From Chloroflexota bacterium (GTDB taxonomy: Bacteria > Chloroflexota > UBA11872): DNA of 64,000 nucleotides. Position 1 is the stretch's first letter; the number at the start of each line of letters is the position of its first letter. Shown here one piece after another: positions 52,301 through 61,426 of the stretch. The stretch is taken from positions 57,235-121,234 of the forward strand of contig JAJECS010000022.1 in NCBI GenBank assembly GCA_022821905.1, written 5' to 3'. The translations under genes were made by a program, and so were the position numbers. A model generated the notes under the pieces. The model was not told where the DNA came from and did not search any database. It worked only from the letters and a program-made list of their open reading frames with translations.

Positions 52301-55300
52301 GGCGCTGTCGTCGGCGGACAGCAACTCGTCCACGAGGGGCGGACGGTCCTCGACGGCCTCTTCGAATACTGTCCAGTCCATCGACATCACCACGGACGTC
52401 GTGGCGTCCTCGCGCACCAGGCGGTCAAGCGCCTGAAGACCCTGTTGAGGGGTAAACCAGCGGCCACCGAGCGCTGCCCGTCGCTCCTCGATCCGCTCGC
52501 GTTGTTCCTCGGCTTCGCCAATATCCGACCACGCGCCCCAGGCAATGGCCTGCCCGGGGAGACCCAGCGCCCGGCGGTGACCGGCGAGCTGGTCCAGAAA
52601 TGCGTTGGCCGCGGCATGGTTCGCCTGGCCTGGATTCCCCATCACGCCGACGAGGCTCGAAAAGAGTATGAAGAGGTCCAGGTCTCGGTCTGCGGTCGCA
52701 CGGTGCAGGTTCCAAGCGCCCACGATCTTCGGCCACAGGACCCGTTCGAAGCTCTCCCAGGTCTGGTTGGTGAGCACGGCGTCAGAAAGCACACCTACGC
52801 TGTGGATGACTCCGCCGAGCGGCGGCAGCGCGGCATCCATCCGCGCCAGCATGGCGTCCACGGCCGCGGCGTCGGTTACGTCGGCCAACTCCACTTCGAC
52901 CGTAACGCCGCGTCCGCGCAGTGCGTCGATGACGGCTTCCGCCTCCGCATTGGGATCGCGACGCCCGTTGAGCACGATGGCGCCGGCGCCGCGGTCCGCC
53001 AGCCAGCCGGCCACGGCGCATCCAATGCCGCCCAGACCGCCCGCGACCAGGTACGTGCGGTCGTGTCGCAACCGCCCCTGCATGAGAGGCGGCGGCGTGA
53101 GGACGATCTTTCCGGTGTGTCGGGCCGACCGCATGAAATCCAGGGCGGCTCCCGCCTCGGCCAATGGCCACCGGCTGTGAGTGAGCGGATTGACCTCTCC
53201 CGCCGCGAGCCGCGCCATGACGCCTCGCAGCACCTTCCCAACCCACGCGGGGTCGGTTTTCTTCAGACTGTCCATGTCCAGGATGTCGTAGGCCACGTCC
53301 GGACGAACCGCCGCCATCTCCTCCTTGCTGAGGATGTCGCGCGCGGCCAGCTCGACGAAGCGACCGTCATGCGCGAGGCACGACAGGCTGGCGTCGATGA
53401 ATCCCTCGCTCGTGAGGCTGTTCAACACCACGTCAACGCCCACGCCGTTGGTGGCTTCCAGGATTTCCTGGCCAAATGTCGTCTGTCGGCTATCGAAGAC
53501 GTGCTCGACGCCAAGCGACCGGAGATAGGACTGCTTCGGCGCGCTGGCCGTGGCGAAGACCTCCGCGCCCGTGGCTTGCGCTAGCTGGATGGCGGCCAGC
53601 CCGACCCCGCCCGCGCCAGCGTGAACCAGCACGCGATCGCCGGCCTTCAGCCCTGAGTATTCGTACGAAAGCGCGGCTGAAACGTACGCGGTCGGGATCG
53701 TTGCCAGGTCCGACGCGGACATTCGCGCGGGCGCCGGCGCCACCAGCTCCTCTCGCGTGGTCATTTCCGGGCCGAACGCGCCAAAACCCAGGCCAACGAC
53801 GCGGTCGCCGATGGAGACTGACGACACCTCGGATCCGATGTCGACGACGTGTCCGCACATCTCCCGGCCCAGATCGCCTTCCTGAATGAAGCCGAGCGAC
53901 CGGAACACGTCCCAGAAGTTGAGGCCGGTTGCCTCGACCGCGACGCGAACGTCATGCGGCGCCAGGTCTCGCGTGGGCAGCGGCTTGACTTCGGGTTGAT
54001 CGAACATCCCGTCCCGATCCGGCACAAGGACCCAGGACGACTCCTCCGGCAAGGTCAGGCGGCGATTTGCGGCGTCGGACCTGACCAAACGCGCCGCCTG
54101 GCGACGTCCCGAGCGATACGCGATGTGGTTTTCCTGGTCGGGATAGAGCAGGTCGTTGACGAGGTCGGCCGGCTGCGGCGGCGCGCTGGGATCCAGGTCG
54201 ATCATCCGCGGTTGCAAATGGCCTGCTTCGTGGCGTATCACCTTGCCGAGGCCCCAGAGCAGAGCCCCGGTGAGTTGCCCGCCGCGCTCACGTTCCAGCA
54301 CCTGCGCGCCCTGCGTGACGAGCCACACGCCGTTTGCCGGCGTCACGTCGGCGTCCGCGATGCCCTGCACGAGGGCCAATGCGCTGGCTCCCGTGAGCCG
54401 CGCATCCGCCGCAAACTCCTCGCCGGTCGACTGCGCCCCGTGTCCGTCCAGCGCCGCGAGATGGACGATGCCCGTGAGCGGCGCATCCGCCGGCAGATTC
54501 GCCAGTAGCGATTGCCACGACTCGCGAGAGCCCGCGTCAACGGCGGCCGGGCGGATCATCGGGTCATCGGGCGCGGCGCTGCCGTTGGCCGAGGTCTCCG
54601 CACCGGCCAGGACGACCGTCTGGTTCCGCGCCGCCAGCGCCGCGGCCAGCTCGTCCGCCACGCCGCCGCGATCCGCCGCGAGGATCCAAAGGCCCGCCGG
54701 CTCCACCACCTTCGCGGGACCTCGCGCCACGATCACGCCTTTGTCCGGTGTCCCGCTCTCGTCCGGCCCCAGCACGACGGCTTCCTCGAGGCCGGCGTCG
54801 CCGAGCGCCCGCTTCCACACCGCGGGATCAGCAAAAGCGTGGTGTGGCCGATCGGCGTCGGCAAAGCGCCACCAGCCATCCAACTGTCCAAAGGTGAGAT
54901 CCATCCATCCCTGGGGGCGAAGATTTTCCAGCGCCACCAGCAGACCGGACGGCGCCAGCAGCTCACGACAGTGCCCGAGCGTGTCCCGCAGATAGCGCGT
55001 CGCGTGCAGCACGTTGGAGGCGATCAGCAAGTCGTAGCCGTGAGAATCGAAGCCCTGGGCGATGGGGTCCCGTTCGATATCGAGCGGGCGGTATTCAATG
55101 CCGTCGTCGCCGAACCGCGCCTCCGCTTCGGAAAAGAACCCGGCGGAGATGTCGGTGAAGATGTAGTCGAAACGCCCCTCGGGAAGCTCCGGCAGCACGA
55201 ACGCGGTCGCGGATCCCGTGCCTGCCCCGACCTCGAGGATCCTGAGTCGCCGGCCCTCGGGCAACGCGGCGATCAACGGCTGGATTGCCGCTTGCAGCAT

Positions 55301-58300
55301 CCGGTTGGCCGCGTGCGCCGCCGGCGCCTTCAGGTACAGGTCGGCCGCGGTCGGTTCGCCGCTGCCGAAGAGCAGCGTGAGGGGGTCCGCACGACCGCGG
55401 AGCACCTCGCCCAGGGCGCGGCCCGAGCGCTGGAAGAGCCCGATCTCAATCTGACCATCGGGATACCGCCGGGTCATCTGGGTGGCGAACTCGTCAAGAT
55501 CGCGCGGCATGACGTCAGGCAACTGGCCTTCGGGTCCCACCACCACCACAAAGCCGTCGTCGGTCTCGTCCAATACCCCGGTCTTGGCGAGCATCTCGAG
55601 CAACCGGCGAAAGAGGCGGCCGTGCTCCGGGAGAACGTCTAGCGCTTCGCGCAGCTCCTCTGGATTCACGAGTTCGCCCGTCACGCGTGACCACCCCAAC
55701 TCTTCCAGCGTGGCGAGCGCGCGGGACCACGACCACCGCTCCAGATCCCCCAGCAGGGCGTCCCGGACCTCGGGATCGTCACCCGCGTCCTTCAGGTGAT
55801 CGGCGTACAACCGTGACGTGGCCGCAAGCTCGGCAGGGCCCGGGAAGAAGTGCGCGGGCAGGATTCCCGTTTCGAGCGCGCGATCGCGCCACACCACCTC
55901 GTACAGCAGGTCCTCGACGCCTTCGACCGCCGAGAGCAGCGCTGCCCGCGTGGCCCGCTTCACCGCGTAGCCGCTGAGCCCGCCAATGAGATCCCCATTG
56001 GAGCCGTAGATGCGCAGATCGCCGCTCAGAACCTCTGGTGGCTCTGCCGATTCCGATGCCGCCTGCCGCGAGGCCTCGCTCATCCGCACGTGGCAGAACA
56101 CGCGATCCGGCAGCCGCCTCGCGAGCCAAAACCGGTCCCAGCCAAACGGCAGATAGGTGGACTCGTCCGGGGCGCCGGACATGTTGCGCGCCGCGCCCAC
56201 GATCTGAAAGCAGCCGTCCAGGACCAGCGGATGCACGTCGAGTTCGTTCGGGCCCACGGCTTCGGGAAGGACCACCTCGCCCAACGCCTCGCCCGGCCCC
56301 GACCAGACCCCGCTCAGCGTGCGGAACGACGGACCAAGATCAATGCCGGTGTCGGACTTGGCGCGGTAGTAGGCCGGCAGATCGACCGGCGACAAGCGGG
56401 CCTTCAGTTCATCGAGATCGATCCGCTCGCCGGCTTCCGGCAACGGAGCGCCCGGCGACACGCGCCCTTCCACGTGCAGCGTCCAGTCCTCGTCGCCGCC
56501 CTGGCTGTAAATCTGGAAATCACGCGACGACGCCTGCTCGGAATCGTCGAGCACCACCTGCACTTTCCGCCCCTCGTCATCCGTCCCGTTCGCGGAGTTC
56601 GTCTCGGCAAAGACCAGGGCGTTCTGCAACTGCATGTCTTCCACGACCATCGGGCTGCTGCCCTCGGCAAACGACACCGAGGCCGCCATTGCGCCGTAGA
56701 GCGCGCCCGGCGCCATGAGCCGGCCGAAGACCCGGTGGTCGTTCAGCCACGCCGGATCGGACGGGAACACGTCAGTCTCGAACGTGATCTCGCCCCGAGC
56801 GGATTCATGCCGCATGCCCAGCAAGGGGTGGCCGGCGCTCCGGCGCCGTCGCTTCGACGTCTCGACCCAGTGGCGCTGGCGCTGGAATGGATAGCCCGGA
56901 AGCGAGATCCGGCGCCGGGCCTCGCCCGCGAATAGTCCCTCAAAGGCAATCTCCAGCCCGGCCTCGTAGGCCTCCGCCACCGCGTCAACGAAGCTGGATT
57001 CAGGCTCCGGCGTCGGCGCGTCCCTCGGTGGACGCCTGAGGCTGGCGAGGACGACCGGCGCCTCGGCCGCGTCTTCCGGCCAGGCAAACGTCGCCATTGG
57101 GCCGAGCACGGCATGCGGGCCGATTTCCACCACGAGGTCAACCTCCAGCGCCGCCAGCGTCTCGACGCTGCGGCGGAACGCCACCGGCTGCCGGGTGTGT
57201 CGTCGCCAGTACGCCCCATCGAGCACCTGATCGGACGCCACGGCCTGCCCCGTGACATTGCTCACCAGGTCGAGCGACGGTGGCGCGATCGCCACACCCT
57301 CCAGCGCGGACTCCACGCCGTCGAGGGCCGGTTCGACCAGCGCGCTGTGGAAGGCGTTGCTGGTATTTAGCCGCCGCACCCGAATCTCTTCCGCCTCGAA
57401 TCGCTCCACCATGGCTTCAACGGCGGCCACCGGACCGCTGACGACCTGGTGCGCGCCGTTGTCCGCCGCGATGCTGAGCCCGGCGCCGTCCGACGCGGCG
57501 TTGATTTCATGCATCGCCGCCGTCACTCGAGGCTCCGGGGCGAAGATGGCGGCCATGGCGCCCGGCCGCGACAAGGCGGAGAGCGTGGCGCCGCGCGCCG
57601 TCACAAAGCGCATGCCGTCGTCCAGGCTGAACACGCCCGCCGCTTGCGCCGCCGCGAACTCACCCAAGCTGTGGCCCATCGCGACGTTCGGCCGGGCTCC
57701 GACGCCGGCCCACAGCGCCGTCAGGGCGCACTCCAGCGCGTAGATCGCCGGCTGCGCCCAGGCCGTGTCGTTGAGGTCGCCGGTTGCTCCGGGCCTTCCA
57801 AACATCACGTCCAGCAGCGAGGCGCCCCGCTCACGCTGAAACACCGCCTCGCAGCGGTCCAGCACCGCGCGCACGACGGGCTCGGTCCGATAGAGGTCCT
57901 GGCCCATGCCGACCCACTGACTGCCCTGGCCGGTATAGACAAACGCCACCTTGCGCGGCGGCTCCCGCGTCGGTTCGTCGGTCGCCTCGGCCAGTAACTC
58001 CAAGCCTTCGCGCAATGCGGTGGCATCGCGGAACGCCACACCCGTGCGGTGCTCGAAGTGGCTCCGACCGACGCTCGCCGTCCAGGCCATGTCGGCCAGC
58101 GGCGAGTCCGCGGAGTCAAGCAATTCGGCTCGTGCATCAAGCCATGCGAGGTAGCGACCCGCCAGCTGCTTCAGGGCCTGGTCGCTCTTTCCGGACAGCG
58201 GCAACAGACGGGTCGTTCGCGTATCAATCGGTGATGGCGCCGTTCCGTCTGCCTCTATCGACGACACGGCGACCGACCGCGGAGCACCCGCCGGCCCCAC

Positions 58301-59665
58301 CTTGGCAGCGAGACCATCGGATTCGCCCCGCGCCGGCCCGTGCGCTTCGACCACGAGGTGCGCGTTGGTGCCGGACCACCCAAAGCCGCTCACCCCCGCG
58401 AGCGCGGGGCGACCGTCGCGGCGCGGCCAGTCGGTCGCCTCCGATGTGACACGCAGCGGCAGTCGCTCCCAGTCAATCGCCGGCGTCGGATCCCGGAAGT
58501 GCAGGTGCTTCGGGATCACCCCGTGATTCATCGCCAGCAGCACCTTGATCAGGCCGGCGGTTCCCGCCGCCGGCTCGAGGTGCCCCAGGTTGGTTTTCAC
58601 CGATCCGATCAGCAGGGGCCGGTCCGCCTCGCGCTCCTGGCCATATGCCGCCGCCGCCGCCTCTAGCTCGATCGGGTCGCCGACCTCGGTGCCCGTGCCG
58701 TGCGCCTCCAGGTAGTCCACGTCCGATGGTCGAACGCCCGCCCGCTGCAACGCATCTCGAATGACCTGCGCCTGGGCGGTCTCGCTTGGCACCGTCAGCC
58801 CCGGGCTCGCCCCGTCCTGGTTCACGGCCGAGCCGCGGATGACGCCCCAGATCCGGTCCCCGTCGGCCTCCGCCTCGCGCAGCCGCTTGAGCACCAGGAC
58901 GCCGCAGCCTTCGCCGCGCACATATCCGTTCGCGGAGGCGTCGAACGTCTTGCACCGTCCGTCGGGCGCCAGCATGCGGGCGTTTGCCCGCAGCTCGATC
59001 AGCCGCCCGGACAGCATCACGTGCACCCCGCCGGCCAGCGCCAGGTCGGCCTCGCCGCGCTGCAGGCCCGCGACCGCCTGGTGCACCGCAACCAGCGATG
59101 ACGAGCACGCGGTGTCCAGCGCCATGGTCGGCCCCTGGAGGTCCAGCGCGTAGGCAACCCGACCAATCGCGGTGTTGAACGACGTGCCGCTGACCGCATA
59201 CAGACTGGCGGCGGGTCCGGCCGTGTCGCTGATGTGCTGGGTCAGCTCGCGATATTCCTGGTTGCTGACCCCGGCGTAGACCCCGGTGCGGCTGCCCATC
59301 AGCCGTTCCGGATCGATTCCGGCGTCCTCGAGGGCCCGCCAGCTGGTTTCCAGCATGATCCGCTGCTGGGGATCCAGCAGCTGCGCCTCGACCGGCGAGA
59401 TGCGGAAGAACGGCGCGTCGAACTGGTCGATGTCCTCCAGGTATGCGCCGAATCGGCAGGCCTCGTTCGGCACCGCGGCGTCCGGGAACAGCTCGCCAAT
59501 GCGCCCGACGCCGGAACCGGGGACCCCCTCGGTGATTCCGCTCTCACCGGCTTCCAACAGACGCCAAAAGTCCGGCACGCTGGGGGCGCGCGGGAAGCGG
59601 CAGGCCATGCCCACGATCGCGATGGGTTCGACAGGAGAGCCGGAGTACGCGTCGGCCTGCTTCAT
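49388..59665 (-). CDS. Type I PKS: methylating fully reducing module plus KS-AT with dead AT
   Basis: A 3425-residue synthase. Module 1: KS (12-438; C187, H322, H362), AT (573-885; S666 in GHSLGE, H773 in NAFHS, malonyl-type), DH (945-1185; H977 in DHRVFGRLMAP, D1150), C-methyltransferase (about 1440-1650; ILEVGAGTGS), ER (about 1885-2190; HAGAGGVGLAAIQLA), KR (about 2203-2380; GGLGGIG, K2313, S2336/2337, H2350 at the usual Tyr position) and ACP (about 2475-2550; S2511 in GMDSLM). Module 2: KS (2581-3000; C2744, H2879 in EAHGGAS, H2919) and AT (3133-3370) with G3227 instead of Ser and about 78 residues missing. It then stops at the post-AT linker (SYPFQRRHHWA). There is no TE. The chemistry suggests an alpha-methyl-branched, reduced acyl chain; the product is unknown. 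Confidence 0.93.
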   Translation of the reverse strand: MKQADAYSGSPVEPIAIVGMACRFPRAPSVPDFWRLLEAGESGITEGVPGSGVGRIGELFPDAAVPNEACRFGAYLEDIDQFDAPFFRISPVEAQLLDPQQRIMLETSWRALEDAGIDPERLMGSRTGVYAGVSNQEYRELTQHISDTAGPAASLYAVSGTSFNTAIGRVAYALDLQGPTMALDTACSSSLVAVHQAVAGLQRGEADLALAGGVHVMLSGRLIELRANARMLAPDGRCKTFDASANGYVRGEGCGVLVLKRLREAEADGDRIWGVIRGSAVNQDGASPGLTVPSETAQAQVIRDALQRAGVRPSDVDYLEAHGTGTEVGDPIELEAAAAAYGQEREADRPLLIGSVKTNLGHLEPAAGTAGLIKVLLAMNHGVIPKHLHFRDPTPAIDWERLPLRVTSEATDWPRRDGRPALAGVSGFGWSGTNAHLVVEAHGPARGESDGLAAKVGPAGAPRSVAVSSIEADGTAPSPIDTRTTRLLPLSGKSDQALKQLAGRYLAWLDARAELLDSADSPLADMAWTASVGRSHFEHRTGVAFRDATALREGLELLAEATDEPTREPPRKVAFVYTGQGSQWVGMGQDLYRTEPVVRAVLDRCEAVFQRERGASLLDVMFGRPGATGDLNDTAWAQPAIYALECALTALWAGVGARPNVAMGHSLGEFAAAQAAGVFSLDDGMRFVTARGATLSALSRPGAMAAIFAPEPRVTAAMHEINAASDGAGLSIAADNGAHQVVSGPVAAVEAMVERFEAEEIRVRRLNTSNAFHSALVEPALDGVESALEGVAIAPPSLDLVSNVTGQAVASDQVLDGAYWRRHTRQPVAFRRSVETLAALEVDLVVEIGPHAVLGPMATFAWPEDAAEAPVVLASLRRPPRDAPTPEPESSFVDAVAEAYEAGLEIAFEGLFAGEARRRISLPGYPFQRQRHWVETSKRRRRSAGHPLLGMRHESARGEITFETDVFPSDPAWLNDHRVFGRLMAPGALYGAMAASVSFAEGSSPMVVEDMQLQNALVFAETNSANGTDDEGRKVQVVLDDSEQASSRDFQIYSQGGDEDWTLHVEGRVSPGAPLPEAGERIDLDELKARLSPVDLPAYYRAKSDTGIDLGPSFRTLSGVWSGPGEALGEVVLPEAVGPNELDVHPLVLDGCFQIVGAARNMSGAPDESTYLPFGWDRFWLARRLPDRVFCHVRMSEASRQAASESAEPPEVLSGDLRIYGSNGDLIGGLSGYAVKRATRAALLSAVEGVEDLLYEVVWRDRALETGILPAHFFPGPAELAATSRLYADHLKDAGDDPEVRDALLGDLERWSWSRALATLEELGWSRVTGELVNPEELREALDVLPEHGRLFRRLLEMLAKTGVLDETDDGFVVVVGPEGQLPDVMPRDLDEFATQMTRRYPDGQIEIGLFQRSGRALGEVLRGRADPLTLLFGSGEPTAADLYLKAPAAHAANRMLQAAIQPLIAALPEGRRLRILEVGAGTGSATAFVLPELPEGRFDYIFTDISAGFFSEAEARFGDDGIEYRPLDIERDPIAQGFDSHGYDLLIASNVLHATRYLRDTLGHCRELLAPSGLLVALENLRPQGWMDLTFGQLDGWWRFADADRPHHAFADPAVWKRALGDAGLEEAVVLGPDESGTPDKGVIVARGPAKVVEPAGLWILAADRGGVADELAAALAARNQTVVLAGAETSANGSAAPDDPMIRPAAVDAGSRESWQSLLANLPADAPLTGIVHLAALDGHGAQSTGEEFAADARLTGASALALVQGIADADVTPANGVWLVTQGAQVLERERGGQLTGALLWGLGKVIRHEAGHLQPRMIDLDPSAPPQPADLVNDLLYPDQENHIAYRSGRRQAARLVRSDAANRRLTLPEESSWVLVPDRDGMFDQPEVKPLPTRDLAPHDVRVAVEATGLNFWDVFRSLGFIQEGDLGREMCGHVVDIGSEVSSVSIGDRVVGLGFGAFGPEMTTREELVAPAPARMSASDLATIPTAYVSAALSYEYSGLKAGDRVLVHAGAGGVGLAAIQLAQATGAEVFATASAPKQSYLRSLGVEHVFDSRQTTFGQEILEATNGVGVDVVLNSLTSEGFIDASLSCLAHDGRFVELAARDILSKEEMAAVRPDVAYDILDMDSLKKTDPAWVGKVLRGVMARLAAGEVNPLTHSRWPLAEAGAALDFMRSARHTGKIVLTPPPLMQGRLRHDRTYLVAGGLGGIGCAVAGWLADRGAGAIVLNGRRDPNAEAEAVIDALRGRGVTVEVELADVTDAAAVDAMLARMDAALPPLGGVIHSVGVLSDAVLTNQTWESFERVLWPKIVGAWNLHRATADRDLDLFILFSSLVGVMGNPGQANHAAANAFLDQLAGHRRALGLPGQAIAWGAWSDIGEAEEQRERIEERRAALGGRWFTPQQGLQALDRLVREDATTSVVMSMDWTVFEEAVEDRPPLVDELLSADDSADDATAADDILTQLRSAPATEHEQVLASFLQQEVQAVLRLSEAPAAAVGFFDLGMDSLMAVELRNRLNRAFDGEYTASNTMVFDYPDIASLAGHLTGELGEVAGAPALPEPEAPEPSPDVEHADDGIAIIGMGCRFPGAEDPLELWRMLKAGVDAVAEGRDEAGSWTGFFGDPAAEDPVFRRGAFIEGIERFDSRFFRIAPIEARVMDPHQRVLLETTWHALEDAGIDPGKLRGSRTGVYIGLGGSEYREVIAASNFDDTFVGTSASMTAGRLAFAFGLEGPAIPMDAVCASSLVAVHQAMAGLQQGEVDMAVVGGANIPLSRGVTRFLNDVGMLSPSGRTRSFDAAADGFVRSDGCGIVVLKRLRDAEAAGDRIWGVIRGSAINQNGASAGLTVPNGPAQERVLRDALARAGAAPSDVDYLEAHGGASALGDPIEVRAAATVYGQGRDPDRPLVLGSVKPNIGHSERAAGMASLIKTVLAMHQRMIPRQLYFETPSPEIDWDRLPVRVASGDTPWPPVSDRPPLAAVSSFGMSGANANVVVEGYDSPHSPSVESGDVRVPAGSARSVPVSLPATPSDLAVTTDGLAQRPTRLLPLSARSDQALRELAERYVSWLGEPAASNGSVGGSDLADMAWTASVGRSHFDYRAGVVFHDAASLGERLRIIAQSPVERQPETSRRVAFAYTGQGGLWTGMGRTLYDTEPVVRAVLDRCEAVVQVERGSSLLDVMFGRGDSTSDLKDTAWAQPAIYALECALTALWESLGIRPAAVVGHGLGEIAAAHAAGVFSLDDGMRFALARGALMSALPGPGLTLEGSLEVALSDIAVASPSSTLVSGVTGQAVGSDDTLDASYWHRQAREPVAFGRCVETLAALGVDVVIEIGPDAVLGPQVVPVWPGAASDTDAAPAPTVISSMRQPDGDGSTSESERSVVGAVAAAYAAGLEIDFPGLFAGEARRRVPLPSYPFQRRHHWA

Positions 59666-59842
59666 GTTCTTCCCTTAGGCGCCGCTACCGCCGCGATGCC
59701 GGTTCATAGCTTCCTCGCACGTCGGCTCCTCGACGGCGTCGTCAAGGCTCGTGGGCCAAAGTGTATTGAACCGTGAACCTTCCGGTGGGAGATGCGGCTA
59801 TGAGGCTTCAGTGAGGGCGCCCTGGACCAGCGGGTGTTCGCA

Positions 59843-60004
59843 CTAGCCCTGCTGTCGACATCGATCCCAACCGGCAGCGAGCGCGATGCCCACCGCAACT
59901 CCGATTGCCACGCCCACGCCGATGTTGCCGAGTGCCGCGCCTATGCCGACGCCTGCCCCAGCGCCGACCGCGACGCCTACACCGATGTTCCTACCTCCGC
60001 GCAT
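59843..60004 (-). CDS. Glycine-zipper microprotein encoded by tandem repeats
   Basis: ATG 60004 opens a 53-codon frame ending at a TAG at 59843. The peptide is almost entirely alternating Gly with Val, Ile or Ala (NIGVGVAVGAGAG...) and contains two NIGVGVA units. It ends AAGWDRCRQQG. This is the pattern of small glycine-zipper membrane proteins. On DNA the coding region is a set of roughly 9- and 18-bp GC-rich repeats. It lies 177 bp upstream of the PKS on the same strand. No family name or function is assigned. Confidence 0.5.
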   Translation of the reverse strand: MRGGRNIGVGVAVGAGAGVGIGAALGNIGVGVAIGVAVGIALAAGWDRCRQQG

Positions 60005-60113
60005 GCCGTATTGCCCCCGTCGCGTTCCGCGACATCATGCCTTTTCCAGATCGATGCCCTGGACGCCGCCGCGGTCGCCTTGAGCGGAGGGGGCGCCGCT
60101 CAATTCGTCAGGG

Positions 60114-60188
60114 TGGACGCGAGGAGACTCGAGCCCTCTGACCTCCACGACGTCACCACGGCGCTCCAACTAGCTGAGGTGCGCGCCC
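60114..60188 (-). pseudogene. Decayed copy of tRNA-Val(GAC)
   Basis: This stretch aligns along its whole length with the intact tRNA-Val at 61427-61503, at roughly 85 percent identity by eye with one inserted base in the T arm. The anticodon GAC is unchanged and several stem changes are G-U tolerant, but the first D-stem pair is lost and the encoded CCA reads CCC. Similarity also extends a few bases past both ends. It is most likely a decayed duplicate, or one flank of an old tRNA-targeted insertion. Confidence 0.75.
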
Positions 60189-60263
60189 GCGGCGCAACCC
60201 GACCGCCGCTCAGGTTGCGATAGCGCCGGGCGTTTCGGCCGGTCGAGGGCGCTCATCCCGCCT

Positions 60264-61328
60264 TCAAGCAAAGCCAAGAATTCGCTTCGGATTCTCGATC
60301 AGGATGGTGTCGATCTGCTCTTGGTCGAAGCCTCGTTGCCGCATCATCGGCACCACATAGTTCAAGATGTGGGGAAAGCCCCAGCCACCGTAGCGAACCC
60401 GCGTCGACTTGCGGCAAATGTCGTGTGAGACCAGGATCTGCTCGAGGTGGCCCGCCTCCATCAGCGCCAGGATCTCGTAGATGCGCTGGGTGTCGTTGGG
60501 TATATCCATGTAATCGTCAGCGGTCCAGTAGGAGGGGAAGTGGCCCTCCCAACCGAAGACGTCGTATTCGAGGTAGCACCCGGTCCGCGCCAGTCGCAAG
60601 CGCTCCTCGGGAGTGCGCAGGCGGACGTCGATATGGCACATGATGACGCGGCTCAGATCGGCGCCGGCGGCGGAGATGATATCCACTATTTCGAAGGGTG
60701 CGGCGCGGTTGCGGCCCGGATGAATGCTGAGGCATGCGCCGGTGTGCTGCTGCGCCCGGGCGGCGGCGCGCAGCACCTTGCGCTCGTTGTCCTCCAGCGG
60801 CCAGGAACAGCCGATCTCGCCGACGATGCCGGCCTTGACGCCGCTGTCGCCGACGCCGATTTCGATGTCCCGGACAATCTCCGCAAAGACCTCGTCCTCG
60901 CTCTTCGCGGCAAGCTCGGGGGGATGACTCGGGGCGGTGTAATAGCCGGATCCCATGATGATGTTGAGCCCAGTGGAGCGGGCGATCCGCGCCAGGCCTT
61001 CCGGGTCGCGGCCGACGCCGTTGATGGTGCAGTCGACGATGCTGTTACCGCCCGCCATTTTGAAGAGCAGGGCTTCGTCTATGGCTTCGCGCTCGTCCAG
61101 CAGGCGCAGGTTGTCCAGATTCTCGAAGGAGTGGTAGCGCAACCAGCCCAGATTCTCGATGCCGACCGGCTCGTAGGCCCGCCCCCGCTGGCTCGCCGCG
61201 GCGGGCAGCGCAAAGGCGCAGGACAGATCGACGAGCAGGTGTTCGTGAGGCAAAGTAGTGCCCAGTTCGTCGCCGCATATCAAGCCCAGGACAGTCTGGA
61301 CATTTCCAACACGTGAGGAATTGGCCAT
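60264..61328 (-). CDS. Phosphotriesterase-family metal-dependent hydrolase
   Basis: This 354-residue TIM-barrel protein of the PTE/PHP family (phosphotriesterase, lactonase or related hydrolases) has metal motifs in order: TTLPHEHLLVDLS (H-x-H), IVGEIGCSWPLEDNERKVL, LSIHPGRN, VIMCHIDVRL and ILVSHDICRK with the C-terminal Asp. The bridging Lys of classical PTE appears to be Glu in VGEIG, as in many PTE-related proteins. Substrate unknown. It lies between the intact tRNA-Val and its decayed copy. Confidence 0.88.
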   Translation of the reverse strand: MANSSRVGNVQTVLGLICGDELGTTLPHEHLLVDLSCAFALPAAASQRGRAYEPVGIENLGWLRYHSFENLDNLRLLDEREAIDEALLFKMAGGNSIVDCTINGVGRDPEGLARIARSTGLNIIMGSGYYTAPSHPPELAAKSEDEVFAEIVRDIEIGVGDSGVKAGIVGEIGCSWPLEDNERKVLRAAARAQQHTGACLSIHPGRNRAAPFEIVDIISAAGADLSRVIMCHIDVRLRTPEERLRLARTGCYLEYDVFGWEGHFPSYWTADDYMDIPNDTQRIYEILALMEAGHLEQILVSHDICRKSTRVRYGGWGFPHILNYVVPMMRQRGFDQEQIDTILIENPKRILGFA

Positions 61329-61426
61329 ATCTGCGCGCCTCCGCTATGTGCCCGCGAACCTCGCGAAGCCGGCGCGAAGTACCGCCTTCATAGCCGACGT
61401 TTTCAGGCTCTTGGATCTGTCAAGGG

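Noticed and set aside
51644..53584. Long plus-strand open frame (646 codons) inside the PKS region
   Set aside because: It is antisense to PKS ER/KR/ACP/KS coding sequence, arises from GC-rich codon bias, has Arg/Pro/His-rich composition and no recognisable domain.
59834..60223. Plus-strand frame with a Pro/Thr/Ala repeat
   Set aside because: The repeat on the other strand gives a coherent glycine-zipper peptide with an ATG and stop, while this frame has no ribosome-binding site or homology and runs across the decayed tRNA.
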